Source: GYS-P2D sp964414425 (GTDB lineage: Bacteria; Bacteroidota; Bacteroidia; Chitinophagales; Saprospiraceae). Taken from it: 64,000 nucleotides of DNA. A model generated the notes under the pieces. The model did not search any database. It was not told the DNA's origin and saw nothing but the letters and a program-made list of their open reading frames with translations. Every line of letters begins with the position of its first letter. The stretch's first letter is position 1. The position numbers were made by a program, and so were the translations under genes. The stretch covers positions 62,001 to 126,000 of the forward strand of contig CAYPWL010000005.1 in NCBI GenBank assembly GCA_964414425.1. Direction: 5' to 3'. This document shows positions 34,493 through 42,603 of this stretch, piece by piece.

Positions 34493-35143
34493 TTGATAGA
34501 CAACTACAGGCATAAGGGGCTTCGACAGAAACTTGTTACCGAGTTGATGAAGAAGGGAATAAAGGATCAAAAAGTATTACAAGCGATTGGGGCGATTCCT
34601 CGCCACTATTTTCTCGATAAGGCTTTCGACACATGGGCTTACAAGGATATAGCATTTCCGATTGATTCGGGACAGACGATATCTCAACCCTATACAGTGG
34701 CTTTTCAGACACAACTACTCGACATCAAGCGTGGTGATAAGGTACTTGAGATAGGTACTGGATCTGGATATCAAGCTACAGTCCTTCAGTATGTCGGTGC
34801 TAAAGTCTATACCATTGAACGACAAAAAGTGCTGTTTGACAAGACGTCCAAGTTTTTAGTTAAAATAGGATTTGGTAGAATCAGAACACTTTATGGAGAT
34901 GGCTTTGCTGGAGCATCACGATTTGCACCGTTTGACAAGGTGTTGATTACTGCAGCAGCACCATTTTTTCCAGAGGAATTATTCCGACAATTGAAGGTTG
35001 GAGGACAGATGGTTATACCTGTGGGGGAGGGAGATGTCCAGCGTATGAAACGCATCACCAAGACCGCCGATGGAACACCTTACGAAGAGCTATTCGGCAA
35101 TTTTAGTTTTGTGCCGATGCTCGCTGGGACTAATGCAGCGTAG
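34493..35143 (+). CDS. pcm: Protein-L-isoaspartate O-methyltransferase
   Basis: A 216-residue SAM-dependent repair enzyme that methylates isoaspartyl residues in aged proteins. It has the N-terminal AIGAIPRHYFLDKAFDTWAY and PIDSGQTISQPYTVAFQTQLL, motif I LEIGTGSGYQATVL, and post-I VYTIERQKVL. FDKVLITAAAPFFPEELFRQLKVGG follows near the end. The start is TTG at 34493: an in-frame TAG lies 18 bases upstream with no ATG or GTG between, and the next ATG would cut into the fold. The preceding 89 bases are AT-rich with a 6-base inverted repeat (AATTCG/CGAATT, 34416-34430). Confidence 0.93.
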   Translation: MIDNYRHKGLRQKLVTELMKKGIKDQKVLQAIGAIPRHYFLDKAFDTWAYKDIAFPIDSGQTISQPYTVAFQTQLLDIKRGDKVLEIGTGSGYQATVLQYVGAKVYTIERQKVLFDKTSKFLVKIGFGRIRTLYGDGFAGASRFAPFDKVLITAAAPFFPEELFRQLKVGGQMVIPVGEGDVQRMKRITKTADGTPYEELFGNFSFVPMLAGTNAA

Positions 35144-35163
35144 ATACAGTTTTTTTGCAAAGT

Positions 35164-35242
35164 TTGCTGAGAGGTGAGGACACCTTCAGCAGAATTTCTG
35201 TTAAGTATGGGCAAAGGACGCCCGTCCTCTTGCCGAGTTTTT
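35164..35242. repeat. Double-hairpin element A, copy 1
   Basis: A 79-base element with two stem-loops: GCTGAGAGGTG / CACCTTCAGC, and GGCAAAGGAC / GTCCTCTTGCC followed by GAGTTTTT. It also occurs at 35657-35735 and 36134-36212 at the same length. This copy lies between the convergent pcm and the small membrane protein gene, and the second hairpin plus T-run could end pcm transcription. Confidence 0.75.
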
Positions 35243-35253
35243 ATCCCTTTTTG

Positions 35254-35514
35254 TTAATATGGTTTACTGAGCCAGTTAAATAATACAATTACCAATGCTA
35301 CCGTGCAGACTGTCATTAACGTGAGTAGCACTTTTGTTTGCCACGGCATAACATGGGATTTACTATAACTCTTGCGCCAATCCTTAGCTGAAAACGATCT
35401 TTGTCGCAGATCAGTTTTCTTCTGATCAGGGAGATTAAGAAAGGTCTTACTACCAATTCGTTGGAGTGCTCGATTCTGTTTGATGACTGATATGGCATGT
35501 GAAGCTGACCCCAT
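35254..35514 (-). CDS. Small single-pass membrane protein (86 aa)
   Basis: The product has a basic, Gln/Ser-rich N-terminal half (SASHAISVIKQNRALQRIG, KKTDLRQRSFSAKDWRK). One transmembrane helix near 61-80 (VLLTLMTVCTVALVIVLFNWL) and a three-residue tail follow. Basic residues before the helix predict the N-terminus in the cytoplasm. The protein has the look of short conserved Bacteroidota membrane proteins, but I cannot name a family. It is convergent with pcm and is followed upstream by the repeat-rich gene desert 35515-36481. Confidence 0.6.
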   Translation of the reverse strand: MGSASHAISVIKQNRALQRIGSKTFLNLPDQKKTDLRQRSFSAKDWRKSYSKSHVMPWQTKVLLTLMTVCTVALVIVLFNWLSKPY

Positions 35515-35624
35515 GGCTTTTTTTAAAAATATATACTGATATTGGGGCTGCTGTCATTTTATTTCGATGAAGTAGAGGCTTAATTCGATGAAATATGCAG
35601 ACTTCGCACATTCGAACTTTTGGA

Positions 35625-35947
35625 TTAAGCGCTAAAGCCGAACACTTAGAGCGGAGTTGCTGAGAGGTGAGGACACCTTCAGTCGAATTTTTATTAATTT
35701 TGGGCAAAGGACTCTTGTCCTCTTGCCGAGTTTTTGCACAAGTTCTTTTCATGAGTCATCGAGAGATCTTCTAACAGTGTACACTCGCTCAGGGTAATAG
35801 CTACAGATTTAAGTACTAAAACTGAGCACTCTGCCCTGATGACAGAAGATTTCTCAATCGTGCCTCACTCGAAATGACAAAAAGAGTGTTTGTTTTGTCA
35901 TTTCGACGATAGGAGAAATCTTCTGACTTCGCAGGTACATTATTACA
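35625..35947. repeat. Long tandem unit, copy 1 (ends at assembly gap)
   Basis: Starts TTAAGCGCTAAAGCCGAAC and runs to TACATTATTACA at the gap. Its order is: element A (35657-35735), a linker with ACAGTGTACACTCG, then palindromic element B (35841-35927). It aligns along its whole length with 36102-36449, apart from a 21-base insertion in the latter. Confidence 0.8.
35841..35927. repeat. Palindromic REP-like element B, copy 1
   Basis: An imperfect 87-base inverted repeat. Outer arms are 35841-35854 and 35914-35927 (AGAAATCTTCTGAC), inner arms TCGAAATGAC (35869-35878) and GTCATTTCGA (35897-35906). GTCATTTCGA ... GAGAAATCT repeats of this type are widespread between genes in Bacteroidota. Confidence 0.8.
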
Positions 35948-36047
35948 NNNNNNNNNNNNNNNNNNNNNNNNNNNNNNNNNNNNNNNNNNNNNNNNNNNNN
36001 NNNNNNNNNNNNNNNNNNNNNNNNNNNNNNNNNNNNNNNNNNNNNNN
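35948..36047. other. Assembly gap of exactly 100 N
   Basis: A placeholder of standard length. The 50 bases before it (35898-35947) are identical to the 50 after it (36048-36097), which suggests overlapping contig ends inside a repeat rather than measured missing sequence. Confidence 0.98.
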
Positions 36048-36101
36048 TCATTTCGACGATAGGAGAAATCTTCTGACTTCGCAGGTACATTATTACAGGC
36101 T

Positions 36102-36449
36102 TTAAGCACTAAAGCCGAACACATAGAGTGGAGTTGCTGATAGGTGAGTACACCTTCAACCGAATTTCTGTTAAGTTAAGGCAAAGAACTCCCGTCCTCT
36201 TGCCGAGTTTTTGCACAAGTTCTTTTTATGTTTCATCGAGAGATCCTCTAACAGTGTACACTCGGTTAGGGGAATAGCTCCAGATTTAAGTACTAAAACT
36301 GAGCACTCTGCCCTGATGACAGAAGATTTCCTGCCTCGCCGGCCGGCGGGCTCAATCGTGCCTCACTCGAAATGACAAAAAGAGTGTTTGTTTTTGTCAT
36401 TTCGACGATAGGAGAAATCTTCTGACTTCGCAGGTACATTATTACAGGC
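36102..36449. repeat. Long tandem unit, copy 2 (348 bp)
   Basis: Complete unit from TTAAGCACTAAAGCC to the next TTAAGC at 36450. It contains element A (36134-36212) and element B (36318-36426). Element B's left arm is interrupted by a 21-base GC-rich insertion at 36331-36351 with the perfect palindrome CGCCGGCCGGCG (36337-36348). Confidence 0.8.
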
Positions 36450-36481
36450 TTAAGCACTAAAACCGAAACCTTTCAATGTTA

Positions 36482-39022
36482 CTAAAACGTCCTTATGCGA
36501 TCTCCAAAAAAGATAGCATTAAGAAATAGCTTGTTTGTCCCGTACCAGGTTCCTCTAAAGTTAGGATCATCGGCAAATAGTATTGCACCACCTGAGCCAA
36601 TACGAGTCGCAAGGATAGAAGCAGAACCTTTCAAGTTGTTCTCAAGATTATCCTTGGTGATGAAGCCATCAATATGTGGATCATCTGAGTACAGACCTAT
36701 GTTGCTATACTTTTTGTCGCTTGGTTTTAGCCATATAGTACTGTTACGATATACAGGGATTTTATCTTGGCGATATCCATATGCTATGGGATGAGTTCGG
36801 TCAAGGCTGATTTCAAATATGGCCCCACCGACACTATTTTTTCCATCAATTTCTGAAGCATGGATATAGTGCTCCCTGACCAATGGTTTTTCCTCGTCGC
36901 CATCTTCTTCATTCTTTTTAAGAGACTCGTTGACGATTTTTTTGTTGATCAACCATTGTACAGCGCCTCTCAAGCCGATAATCACGCCTCCTTGAGATGC
37001 CCACTCTTTTATGGCATCGATATCCGAGCTATCCAGAGAACTATAGTTGCCAGAGGTAAGGATGAGCGTATTGTAATTGGAGAGATCGGCCCTTCTGAAG
37101 TTGGACGTTCTGAGCTTAGTAACGGGCATCTCTACTCGTTGGTCTAGTAGATGCCAGACGAACCCTGTCTCGTAACCACTGGTGCCATCATCTACCAGCA
37201 TGATACACTTGGGTTGGGTGATAGGGCTGTTATATCTACTTCCGAGATCTACGCCTTGTAGTGAATAACCCGTCTCACTCGAATGAACTTCGATGCCATA
37301 ATCTTGCACACTTTCCTGAATAATCGCTCTGAGTTCTTCTTTTTCGATGTCCTGTTTTTGCACTGGGATGACCATGGTGCCATAACTAAATTCTCGATCG
37401 CCAGTAGTCGTCGGCAGAGTGAATTCCTTCTGTGATACCAATACCTTCACATCTTGTTCTAATAGTTTATGCAATACCGCTGGAGCATAGTAATCGTCCC
37501 ACGATATCAGATAGGCATAGTTAGAAAGAGATACGTTTTTCGCCTCCACTATAAGATCTTCCATTGTTAGCTCCTGCTGAGCTGCGCTCACAGATCCCGA
37601 AGCTTGGTAATCTATGTTATATGCATTGGCCAATGACCACGCTGAGGCATCATAGAACACACTATCCTGATACTCGCTATACGTCTCAAACATCGTCTGA
37701 ACCATGCGATACTGAGACTGCTCGGTAGGGATAACATATTGTCCCTCGGTATCGGTGCTATATACTTTGATACGATGCCTCAAGAGCAACTCTAAAAATG
37801 CGCGCATCCTGCTCTGATCATAGGCTTCGCTAATCACATAAGATCGGATACCCGAAGATCTTGCATTGCTCAACGCTGATTGGAAAAACTCTTTTTGATA
37901 GCTATGCATCAAGTCTTTGTTGTCGACAGCAGCCTCGACGGTTGCTATGGCATTGACAAATTGATTCCTAATCGTAAATGGAAAAGTCAGATCGCCCAAG
38001 GGGGTCTCTTGGACATGACCTCTTGAGCTAGCCTGCTCAAAGAGGATTCCCAAGCCACCTTGTATGTCAGGATATGAAGACCCATAGCCCGGATAGGTGC
38101 CATCAAATACTTCTTTAGTGAAGTAAAATGAGCCCAGCTCATCCATCGCCTTTACATAGTATTTGGCAAATTCATCATTGAGGGTAGTATAGTTGGCTTT
38201 GGGCATGATTGGATCTTTGGATCCATTAGTTTTCATGGGCTCAAAAAAGTAGGAGCTATTAGTGCCCATCTCATGAAAGTCGGTTACCACATTTGGATAC
38301 CAATTGTGGTACCATTCTAACTTACCTTGTGATTCGGGATGGACGGCAAGAAGCCAGTCACGATTGAGGTCAAACCAAAAGTGATTTGTTCTCCCACGAG
38401 GCCATGCCTCAATATGCTCGGCGTCTACTGGATCTTTTATTAAGACCTTGACCCCTCGGCGACTGTTAGCCCAGTGCGTATGTCTATCGCGACCATCTGG
38501 GTTAATACATGGATCTAAGAATGTAATGCCATCCTCTCTCAATCTTTGAATATCGGGATGATTGGAAGCGGTGAGCACATATGCTGCGAGCAGCGCTGAC
38601 TCCGAACCAGAGGGCTCATTGCCGTGTACATTAAACGCCAGATTAACAAAGACTGGCTGATTGGCCAAAGACTTGAGATCTATGTCTAATGAAGGGTCAA
38701 CCAACTTGAGGTGCTCCTGCCTATGTTCCTCGATGTTATTCAATTGATCTGGAGTACTGATCTGAAGCATGACCAGCCGGCGGCGCTCATGGGTCTTCCC
38801 ATAGTCGATTAGATTAGCTCGATCACTTGACTCGCTCAACTCATTGAGATAGGCTACGATTTGATCATGGCGAGTGTGATAATCACCGATGCCGTAATCC
38901 AAGAACTCTTCTGGTGAGGGTATGCTCGACTCAAAAGGTGCATATTTAGCGTAGTAATAATCTTGCGCATTCAACGCTAATGTGCTGATCGTTATGAAAC
39001 TAAAAAGAATGAATGCCCGCAT
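36482..39022 (-). CDS. Secreted M14 family zinc carboxypeptidase with C-terminal GATase-like domain
   Basis: An 846-residue protein with signal peptide 1-19 (TISTLALNAQ). The M14 domain covers about 35-400. Zinc ligands are H133 and E136 (NVHGNEPSG) and H250 (VTDFHEMGTN), with the substrate-binding NPDGRDRHTHWAN (about 175-187). The catalytic-Glu region is GLGILFEQASSRGH. A linker (400-600) leads to a class-I-glutamine-amidotransferase-like/DUF4350-type domain (about 610-740; IMLVDDGTSGYETGFVWHLL, GGVIIGLRGAVQW). The C-terminal beta region ends in ILFADDPNFRGTWYGTNKLFLNAIF. It should trim peptides in the periplasm or outside. It has no T9SS domain, so periplasmic or outer-leaflet location is likely. 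Confidence 0.9.
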   Translation of the reverse strand: MRAFILFSFITISTLALNAQDYYYAKYAPFESSIPSPEEFLDYGIGDYHTRHDQIVAYLNELSESSDRANLIDYGKTHERRRLVMLQISTPDQLNNIEEHRQEHLKLVDPSLDIDLKSLANQPVFVNLAFNVHGNEPSGSESALLAAYVLTASNHPDIQRLREDGITFLDPCINPDGRDRHTHWANSRRGVKVLIKDPVDAEHIEAWPRGRTNHFWFDLNRDWLLAVHPESQGKLEWYHNWYPNVVTDFHEMGTNSSYFFEPMKTNGSKDPIMPKANYTTLNDEFAKYYVKAMDELGSFYFTKEVFDGTYPGYGSSYPDIQGGLGILFEQASSRGHVQETPLGDLTFPFTIRNQFVNAIATVEAAVDNKDLMHSYQKEFFQSALSNARSSGIRSYVISEAYDQSRMRAFLELLLRHRIKVYSTDTEGQYVIPTEQSQYRMVQTMFETYSEYQDSVFYDASAWSLANAYNIDYQASGSVSAAQQELTMEDLIVEAKNVSLSNYAYLISWDDYYAPAVLHKLLEQDVKVLVSQKEFTLPTTTGDREFSYGTMVIPVQKQDIEKEELRAIIQESVQDYGIEVHSSETGYSLQGVDLGSRYNSPITQPKCIMLVDDGTSGYETGFVWHLLDQRVEMPVTKLRTSNFRRADLSNYNTLILTSGNYSSLDSSDIDAIKEWASQGGVIIGLRGAVQWLINKKIVNESLKKNEEDGDEEKPLVREHYIHASEIDGKNSVGGAIFEISLDRTHPIAYGYRQDKIPVYRNSTIWLKPSDKKYSNIGLYSDDPHIDGFITKDNLENNLKGSASILATRIGSGGAILFADDPNFRGTWYGTNKLFLNAIFFGDRIRTF

Positions 39023-39256
39023 GCTAAGTATTTTTTGTGGGCATAAGATAGTATAACACTCTGTCAGTAGCCTTATAGAGCTAAGCGCTATTTAATAAAA
39101 AGCTGATTGTTTTAACCAGAGGATCGGTTGCAATGATTTTGTCATCTCAACCTTGCGGAGAGATCTCTGCTTGCTAAGCATAATCATATGTGTAGAGACC
39201 AAGTGATATAGGTAACCCCTCGTAAGAGGCTTTTACTAAAGTCCGCTCCAATAGAC
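39023..39256. other. Intergenic region with a decayed half REP element
   Basis: 234 bases between the M14 peptidase and the lipoprotein gene. At about 39137-39172, GTCATCTCAACC ... GGAGAGATCTCTGC resembles one arm of element B with several changes. No gene is seen. Confidence 0.45.
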
Positions 39257-39805
39257 CTACTCTATCCGATTACCTCGTGCCTTGTTAGACCTAACACTCA
39301 CTCTTCTGGCTTCCTTGAGGTCTACCTGAAGGGCGGCATAAGCACTGGCGGTGCTGGTCTCATAGATACGGTTGCCATAAGTCACCTCACCATATCTGCG
39401 CTTCCACTCTTTAGCAAGGAGTACATATCTACCATTAGCCTTGGGACTGGCTCCAAACACCAAATACTTACTCTCATCATCCGAATCAAAGGATACTACG
39501 AATTTGTCTCGCTCAGGGGTATCGATCAGAATACCAGGCGTACCTGCTTTGATGATGACTTCCTCAATTTTGCTGCCGTCGACAATTCGGATCTTGCCAT
39601 CAGTGATTTTACTACTCTCCCCACTGAGTTTGCGCTGCAGGATGACATCCTCAGAGACGTAGAATTGAATACGTTCAAGCTCAGAATCACTCCATCTATT
39701 TTCATGATAGAGATCTTGGGTAAAATACTTCAGATTATTGCTGCACGAAGACATGCTGATCAATGCGATTACTAGTAGTCCGAGATAGGAAGTGATCTTG
39801 CTCAT
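39257..39805 (-). CDS. Hypothetical lipoprotein
   Basis: A 182-residue protein with signal peptide and lipobox (LLVIALISMSSCSNN; Cys at about 21). The mature part starts NLKYFTQDLYHENRWSDSELERIQFYVSEDVILQRKL. It is predicted beta-rich with a basic C-terminal tail (VRSNKARGNRIE). The WSDSELERIQFY and VEEVIIKAGTPGI-like segments suggest a conserved Bacteroidota family, but I do not recognise a characterised member. It has its own short upstream region (138 bases to tadA). It is probably anchored in the outer membrane facing the periplasm. No function is proposed. Confidence 0.75.
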   Translation of the reverse strand: MSKITSYLGLLVIALISMSSCSNNLKYFTQDLYHENRWSDSELERIQFYVSEDVILQRKLSGESSKITDGKIRIVDGSKIEEVIIKAGTPGILIDTPERDKFVVSFDSDDESKYLVFGASPKANGRYVLLAKEWKRRYGEVTYGNRIYETSTASAYAALQVDLKEARRVSVRSNKARGNRIE

Positions 39806-39943
39806 AGTTTAGTGGTTGTCTTACAATAATAACGATGACTTGCCATCCACGTATGGCTCTTAAAAAAGCTTTAACCCTTGATCACGTTGCTTAACATAAT
39901 CTTATAATCAAATCCGGGTTTTAGCGTAAGAACCCTTTAGTAA

Positions 39944-40399
39944 TCAATCAACTTTCAGCTTCCGCTTGGCCTTAAAAAACTCTGTTACCAGAGCACCACA
40001 CTCATGACTTAGGATGCCAAACTCGAGTTTGGTTTTTGGGTGAAGCAAGTCTTTCCCATATTTCATAAATCCATATTTAGGATCTTCTGCGCCGTAGACT
40101 ACTCTGCCGATTTGTGACCATTTGGCAGCGCCGCCACACATGACACAGGGCTCAAGGGTCACGTACAGCGTACAATCCTTGAGATACTTATTTCCTAAAT
40201 AGGAAGATGCCGAAGTGATGGCGAGCATCTCAGCATGGGCGGTGGTGTCATTGAGCTTTTCGGTTTGATTATAAGCCCGTGAGATGATGCGATCTTGCGC
40301 GACAACAACTGCTCCGATGGGCACCTCTCCTTCTTCGAGTGCCTTTAGTGCCTGCTTATAGGCTTGCTGCATGAAATATTCGTCCGTGTACAACTCCAT
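39944..40399 (-). CDS. tadA: tRNA-specific adenosine deaminase
   Basis: A 151-residue cytidine/deoxycytidylate-deaminase-fold enzyme that converts A34 to inosine in tRNA(Arg)ACG. Zinc ligands and the proton-shuttling Glu are H55-A-E57 (TAHAEML) and C85/C88 (LEPCVMCGGA). EVPIGAVVV near residue 25-33 and the C-terminal YGFMKYGKDLLHP and GALVTEFFKAKR match TadA rather than free-base deaminases. It is divergent from guaB, and the two starts are 96 bases apart. Confidence 0.94.
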   Translation of the reverse strand: MELYTDEYFMQQAYKQALKALEEGEVPIGAVVVAQDRIISRAYNQTEKLNDTTAHAEMLAITSASSYLGNKYLKDCTLYVTLEPCVMCGGAAKWSQIGRVVYGAEDPKYGFMKYGKDLLHPKTKLEFGILSHECGALVTEFFKAKRKLKVD

Positions 40400-40495
40400 G
40401 CTACAAATATTTAATATTCTCTTTTAATGACGATAGACGACGATGTGAATAATCGTGTAAAGGGAAATTTTTTGATAATAGTATTACTTTTGTGC

Positions 40496-41977
40496 ATGGA
40501 TAACGCTACCACACGATTTAGCCCAATTGTCGAGGCACTCACATTCGATGATGTACTTTTAGTACCGCAGTATTCACAAGTTCTACCTCGAGATGTATCT
40601 ATCAAGTCTCAACTGACTCGTGAGCTCACGATTAACGTACCTATCGTCTCCGCAGCTATGGATACAGTTACAGAATACAATTTGGCTATCGCCATGGCAA
40701 GAGAAGGAGGGATTGGTATTATTCATAAGAATATGCCCATCGTTGATCAAGCTGATCAGGTCCGTAAAGTGAAGAGATCTGAGAGTGGGATGATCATTGA
40801 TCCAGTGACGCTAAGGCCAGATGCAACCCTTCAGGATGCTCATGATCTTATGCGCACCTACAAGATTGGGGGGATACCCGTCGTAGATAAGAATAAGAAG
40901 CTGGTTGGGATCTTGACCAATAGAGATCTCAGATTTGAAGTTAATCTGGGCCGTCAGGTTAAAGAAATCATGACCAAGGAGAACCTGATCACAGCTCCAA
41001 TTGGGACGAACTTAGGGCAGGCAGAAGCGATCCTTCAAGAGCATAAGATCGAAAAACTACCAGTAGTAGATGATAAAAATACCTTGCTCGGACTTATCAC
41101 CTATAAGGATATTATCAAGGTAGAGAGTTACCCTAATGCCAGTAAAGATAGTCATGGTCGCTTACTGGTAGGTGCTGCTGTGGGGATCAGCGCTGACACT
41201 TTTGATAGAGTGGAAGCATTACAGAGTGTAGGTGTAGACGTGATCATTGTTGATACAGCACATGGTCATAGCCAAGGCGTATTGAAGTGTATCAAAGAGG
41301 TAAAAACCAAGTTTAAAGACCTTCAGGTAGTTGGTGGTAATGTGGCTACTGAGGCAGGGGCTCAAGCACTGATCGATCACGGCGTAGATGGTATAAAAGT
41401 GGGCGTAGGCCCCGGTAGTATTTGTACGACACGTATCGTAGCTGGGGTTGGTGTGCCGCAGCTCAGCGCAATCATGAATGCTGCTAAAGCAGGGCTTAAG
41501 GCTGGTGTACCGATCATCGGGGATGGTGGTATCCGCTACACAGGAGATATCGCTAAGGCATTAGCTGCTGGAGCCAGTACGATTATGGGTGGATCATTAT
41601 TCGCAGGGACTGAAGAGGCCCCTGGCGAGACTGTGATATACGATGGTCGTAAGTTTAAAGTATATCGAGGTATGGGCTCACTCGGTGCTATGCAAAAAGG
41701 ATCTAAGGATCGCTACTTCCAAGATGCCGAAGACGACGTCAAGAAGTTAGTCCCAGAAGGCATCGAAGGCAGAGTACCATTTAAGGGAACCATCTCGGAA
41801 GTTATGGTTCAATATACTGGGGGACTGAGAGCCAGTATGGGCTACTGTGGAGCGAAAGATATTCCTTCGATTCAAGGGTCGCCACTCGTGAAGATCACCA
41901 GCTCAGGTGTGCTCGAGAGTCATCCGCACAATATCACGATCACCAAAGAGTCTCCTAATTATACTCGCCGAGGATAA
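40496..41977 (+). CDS. guaB: Inosine-5'-monophosphate dehydrogenase
   Basis: The frame is open from 40427, but the ATG at 40496 (MDNATTRFSPIVEALTFDDV) matches family starts; 493 residues. It oxidises IMP to XMP with NAD, the committed step of GMP synthesis. Visible features include the N-terminal substrate loop EALTFDDVLLVPQYS. The CBS pair lies at about 95-215 (IIDPVTLRPDATLQDAHDLM and LITAPIGTNLGQAEAIL). The active-site Cys is in GPGSICTTRIVAGVG, and the flap is in KVYRGMGSLGAM. The 3' end overlaps the reading frame of the DNA glycosylase gene. Confidence 0.97.
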   Translation: MDNATTRFSPIVEALTFDDVLLVPQYSQVLPRDVSIKSQLTRELTINVPIVSAAMDTVTEYNLAIAMAREGGIGIIHKNMPIVDQADQVRKVKRSESGMIIDPVTLRPDATLQDAHDLMRTYKIGGIPVVDKNKKLVGILTNRDLRFEVNLGRQVKEIMTKENLITAPIGTNLGQAEAILQEHKIEKLPVVDDKNTLLGLITYKDIIKVESYPNASKDSHGRLLVGAAVGISADTFDRVEALQSVGVDVIIVDTAHGHSQGVLKCIKEVKTKFKDLQVVGGNVATEAGAQALIDHGVDGIKVGVGPGSICTTRIVAGVGVPQLSAIMNAAKAGLKAGVPIIGDGGIRYTGDIAKALAAGASTIMGGSLFAGTEEAPGETVIYDGRKFKVYRGMGSLGAMQKGSKDRYFQDAEDDVKKLVPEGIEGRVPFKGTISEVMVQYTGGLRASMGYCGAKDIPSIQGSPLVKITSSGVLESHPHNITITKESPNYTRRG

Positions 41978-42590
41978 GATATTACCACAGGGTTATTATC
42001 AAAATGATGATATCCTCTACATGGCACAGAACCTGTTAGGAAAGGTGATTGTCAGTGACATCAATGGTGAGACAGTAGCAGGCCGCATAGTGGAGACAGA
42101 AGCCTATCGCGCTACAGATGATAAGGGCAGCCATGCGTATCCTGATAAGCGTACCAAGAGAACGGCACATCAGTTTGATCCTGGTGGCAACAGCTATATC
42201 TACTTATGTTATGGGATTCATCACCTATTCAATGTTATAACCGGCCCGATCAATCAAGGTCATGTCATATTAGTCAGAGCGGTAGAACTCACCTTAGGTT
42301 ATGACATCGCACGATCTCGAAGAGGGATAAAAGGTGCACAATACAATCTAACCAATGGTCCAGGTAAATGGACACAAGCTTTTGGTATTACTACCGAGCT
42401 GAATAAGACTGCTCTATTCTCCGCTAACTGTCCTATTAGGATATATGATGCGGAAACAATCGTGCCTGAATCAATTATTGCAGGACCTCGAGTAGGCATC
42501 GCTTATGCTGAAGAGTGTGCTCACTGGCCCTGGCGATATAGAATCAAGGATAATAAGTGGACGAGTAAGCCTGACGAGGTGAGCTATTGA
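41907..42590 (+). CDS. mpg: DNA-3-methyladenine glycosylase (AAG/MPG family), start uncertain
   Basis: The product has the AAG fold motifs: QNLLGKVIVSDINGETVAGRIVETEAY with the catalytic Glu in VETEAY, then SHAYPDKRTKRT. YIYLCYGIHHLFNV, LTNGPGKWTQAFGI and GPRVGIAYAEECAHWPWR follow. It removes alkylated purines such as 3-methyladenine. The start is odd. The family begins about LLPQxFYQxDDV, which here is ILPQGYYQNDDILYMAQ just after the guaB stop, yet that segment has no ATG, GTG or TTG. Only a GTG at 41907, 71 bases inside guaB, or an ATG at 42021, which removes the first 15 conserved residues, are available. The longest form is given. Confidence 0.85.
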   Translation: MCSRVIRTISRSPKSLLIILAEDKILPQGYYQNDDILYMAQNLLGKVIVSDINGETVAGRIVETEAYRATDDKGSHAYPDKRTKRTAHQFDPGGNSYIYLCYGIHHLFNVITGPINQGHVILVRAVELTLGYDIARSRRGIKGAQYNLTNGPGKWTQAFGITTELNKTALFSANCPIRIYDAETIVPESIIAGPRVGIAYAEECAHWPWRYRIKDNKWTSKPDEVSY

Positions 42591-42603
42591 AATTGTAGCG
42601 AGG

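Larger units (their letters stand above)
35515..36481. other. Repeat-rich intergenic region without genes
   Basis: 967 bases between the small membrane protein and the M14 peptidase. It contains two head-to-tail copies of a roughly 330-350-base unit, the start of another at 36450, and a 100-N gap. Frames that stay open here (for example 35450-35752 and across the Ns) are repeat artefacts, not genes. Confidence 0.85.

Noticed and set aside
35816..36124. Open frames running across the N gap
   Set aside because: They translate the repeats and the Ns; both flanks are identical non-coding REP-like sequence.
35625..36470. Possible CRISPR-like repetition
   Set aside because: Units are 327-348 bases, tandem and without spacers; no cas genes are present.
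40485..40492. TACTTTTG, an exact -7 promoter box, just before the guaB ATG
   Set aside because: It ends four bases before the start codon, so transcription would begin at or after the ATG, and no TTG lies 17-23 bases upstream. Chance match.
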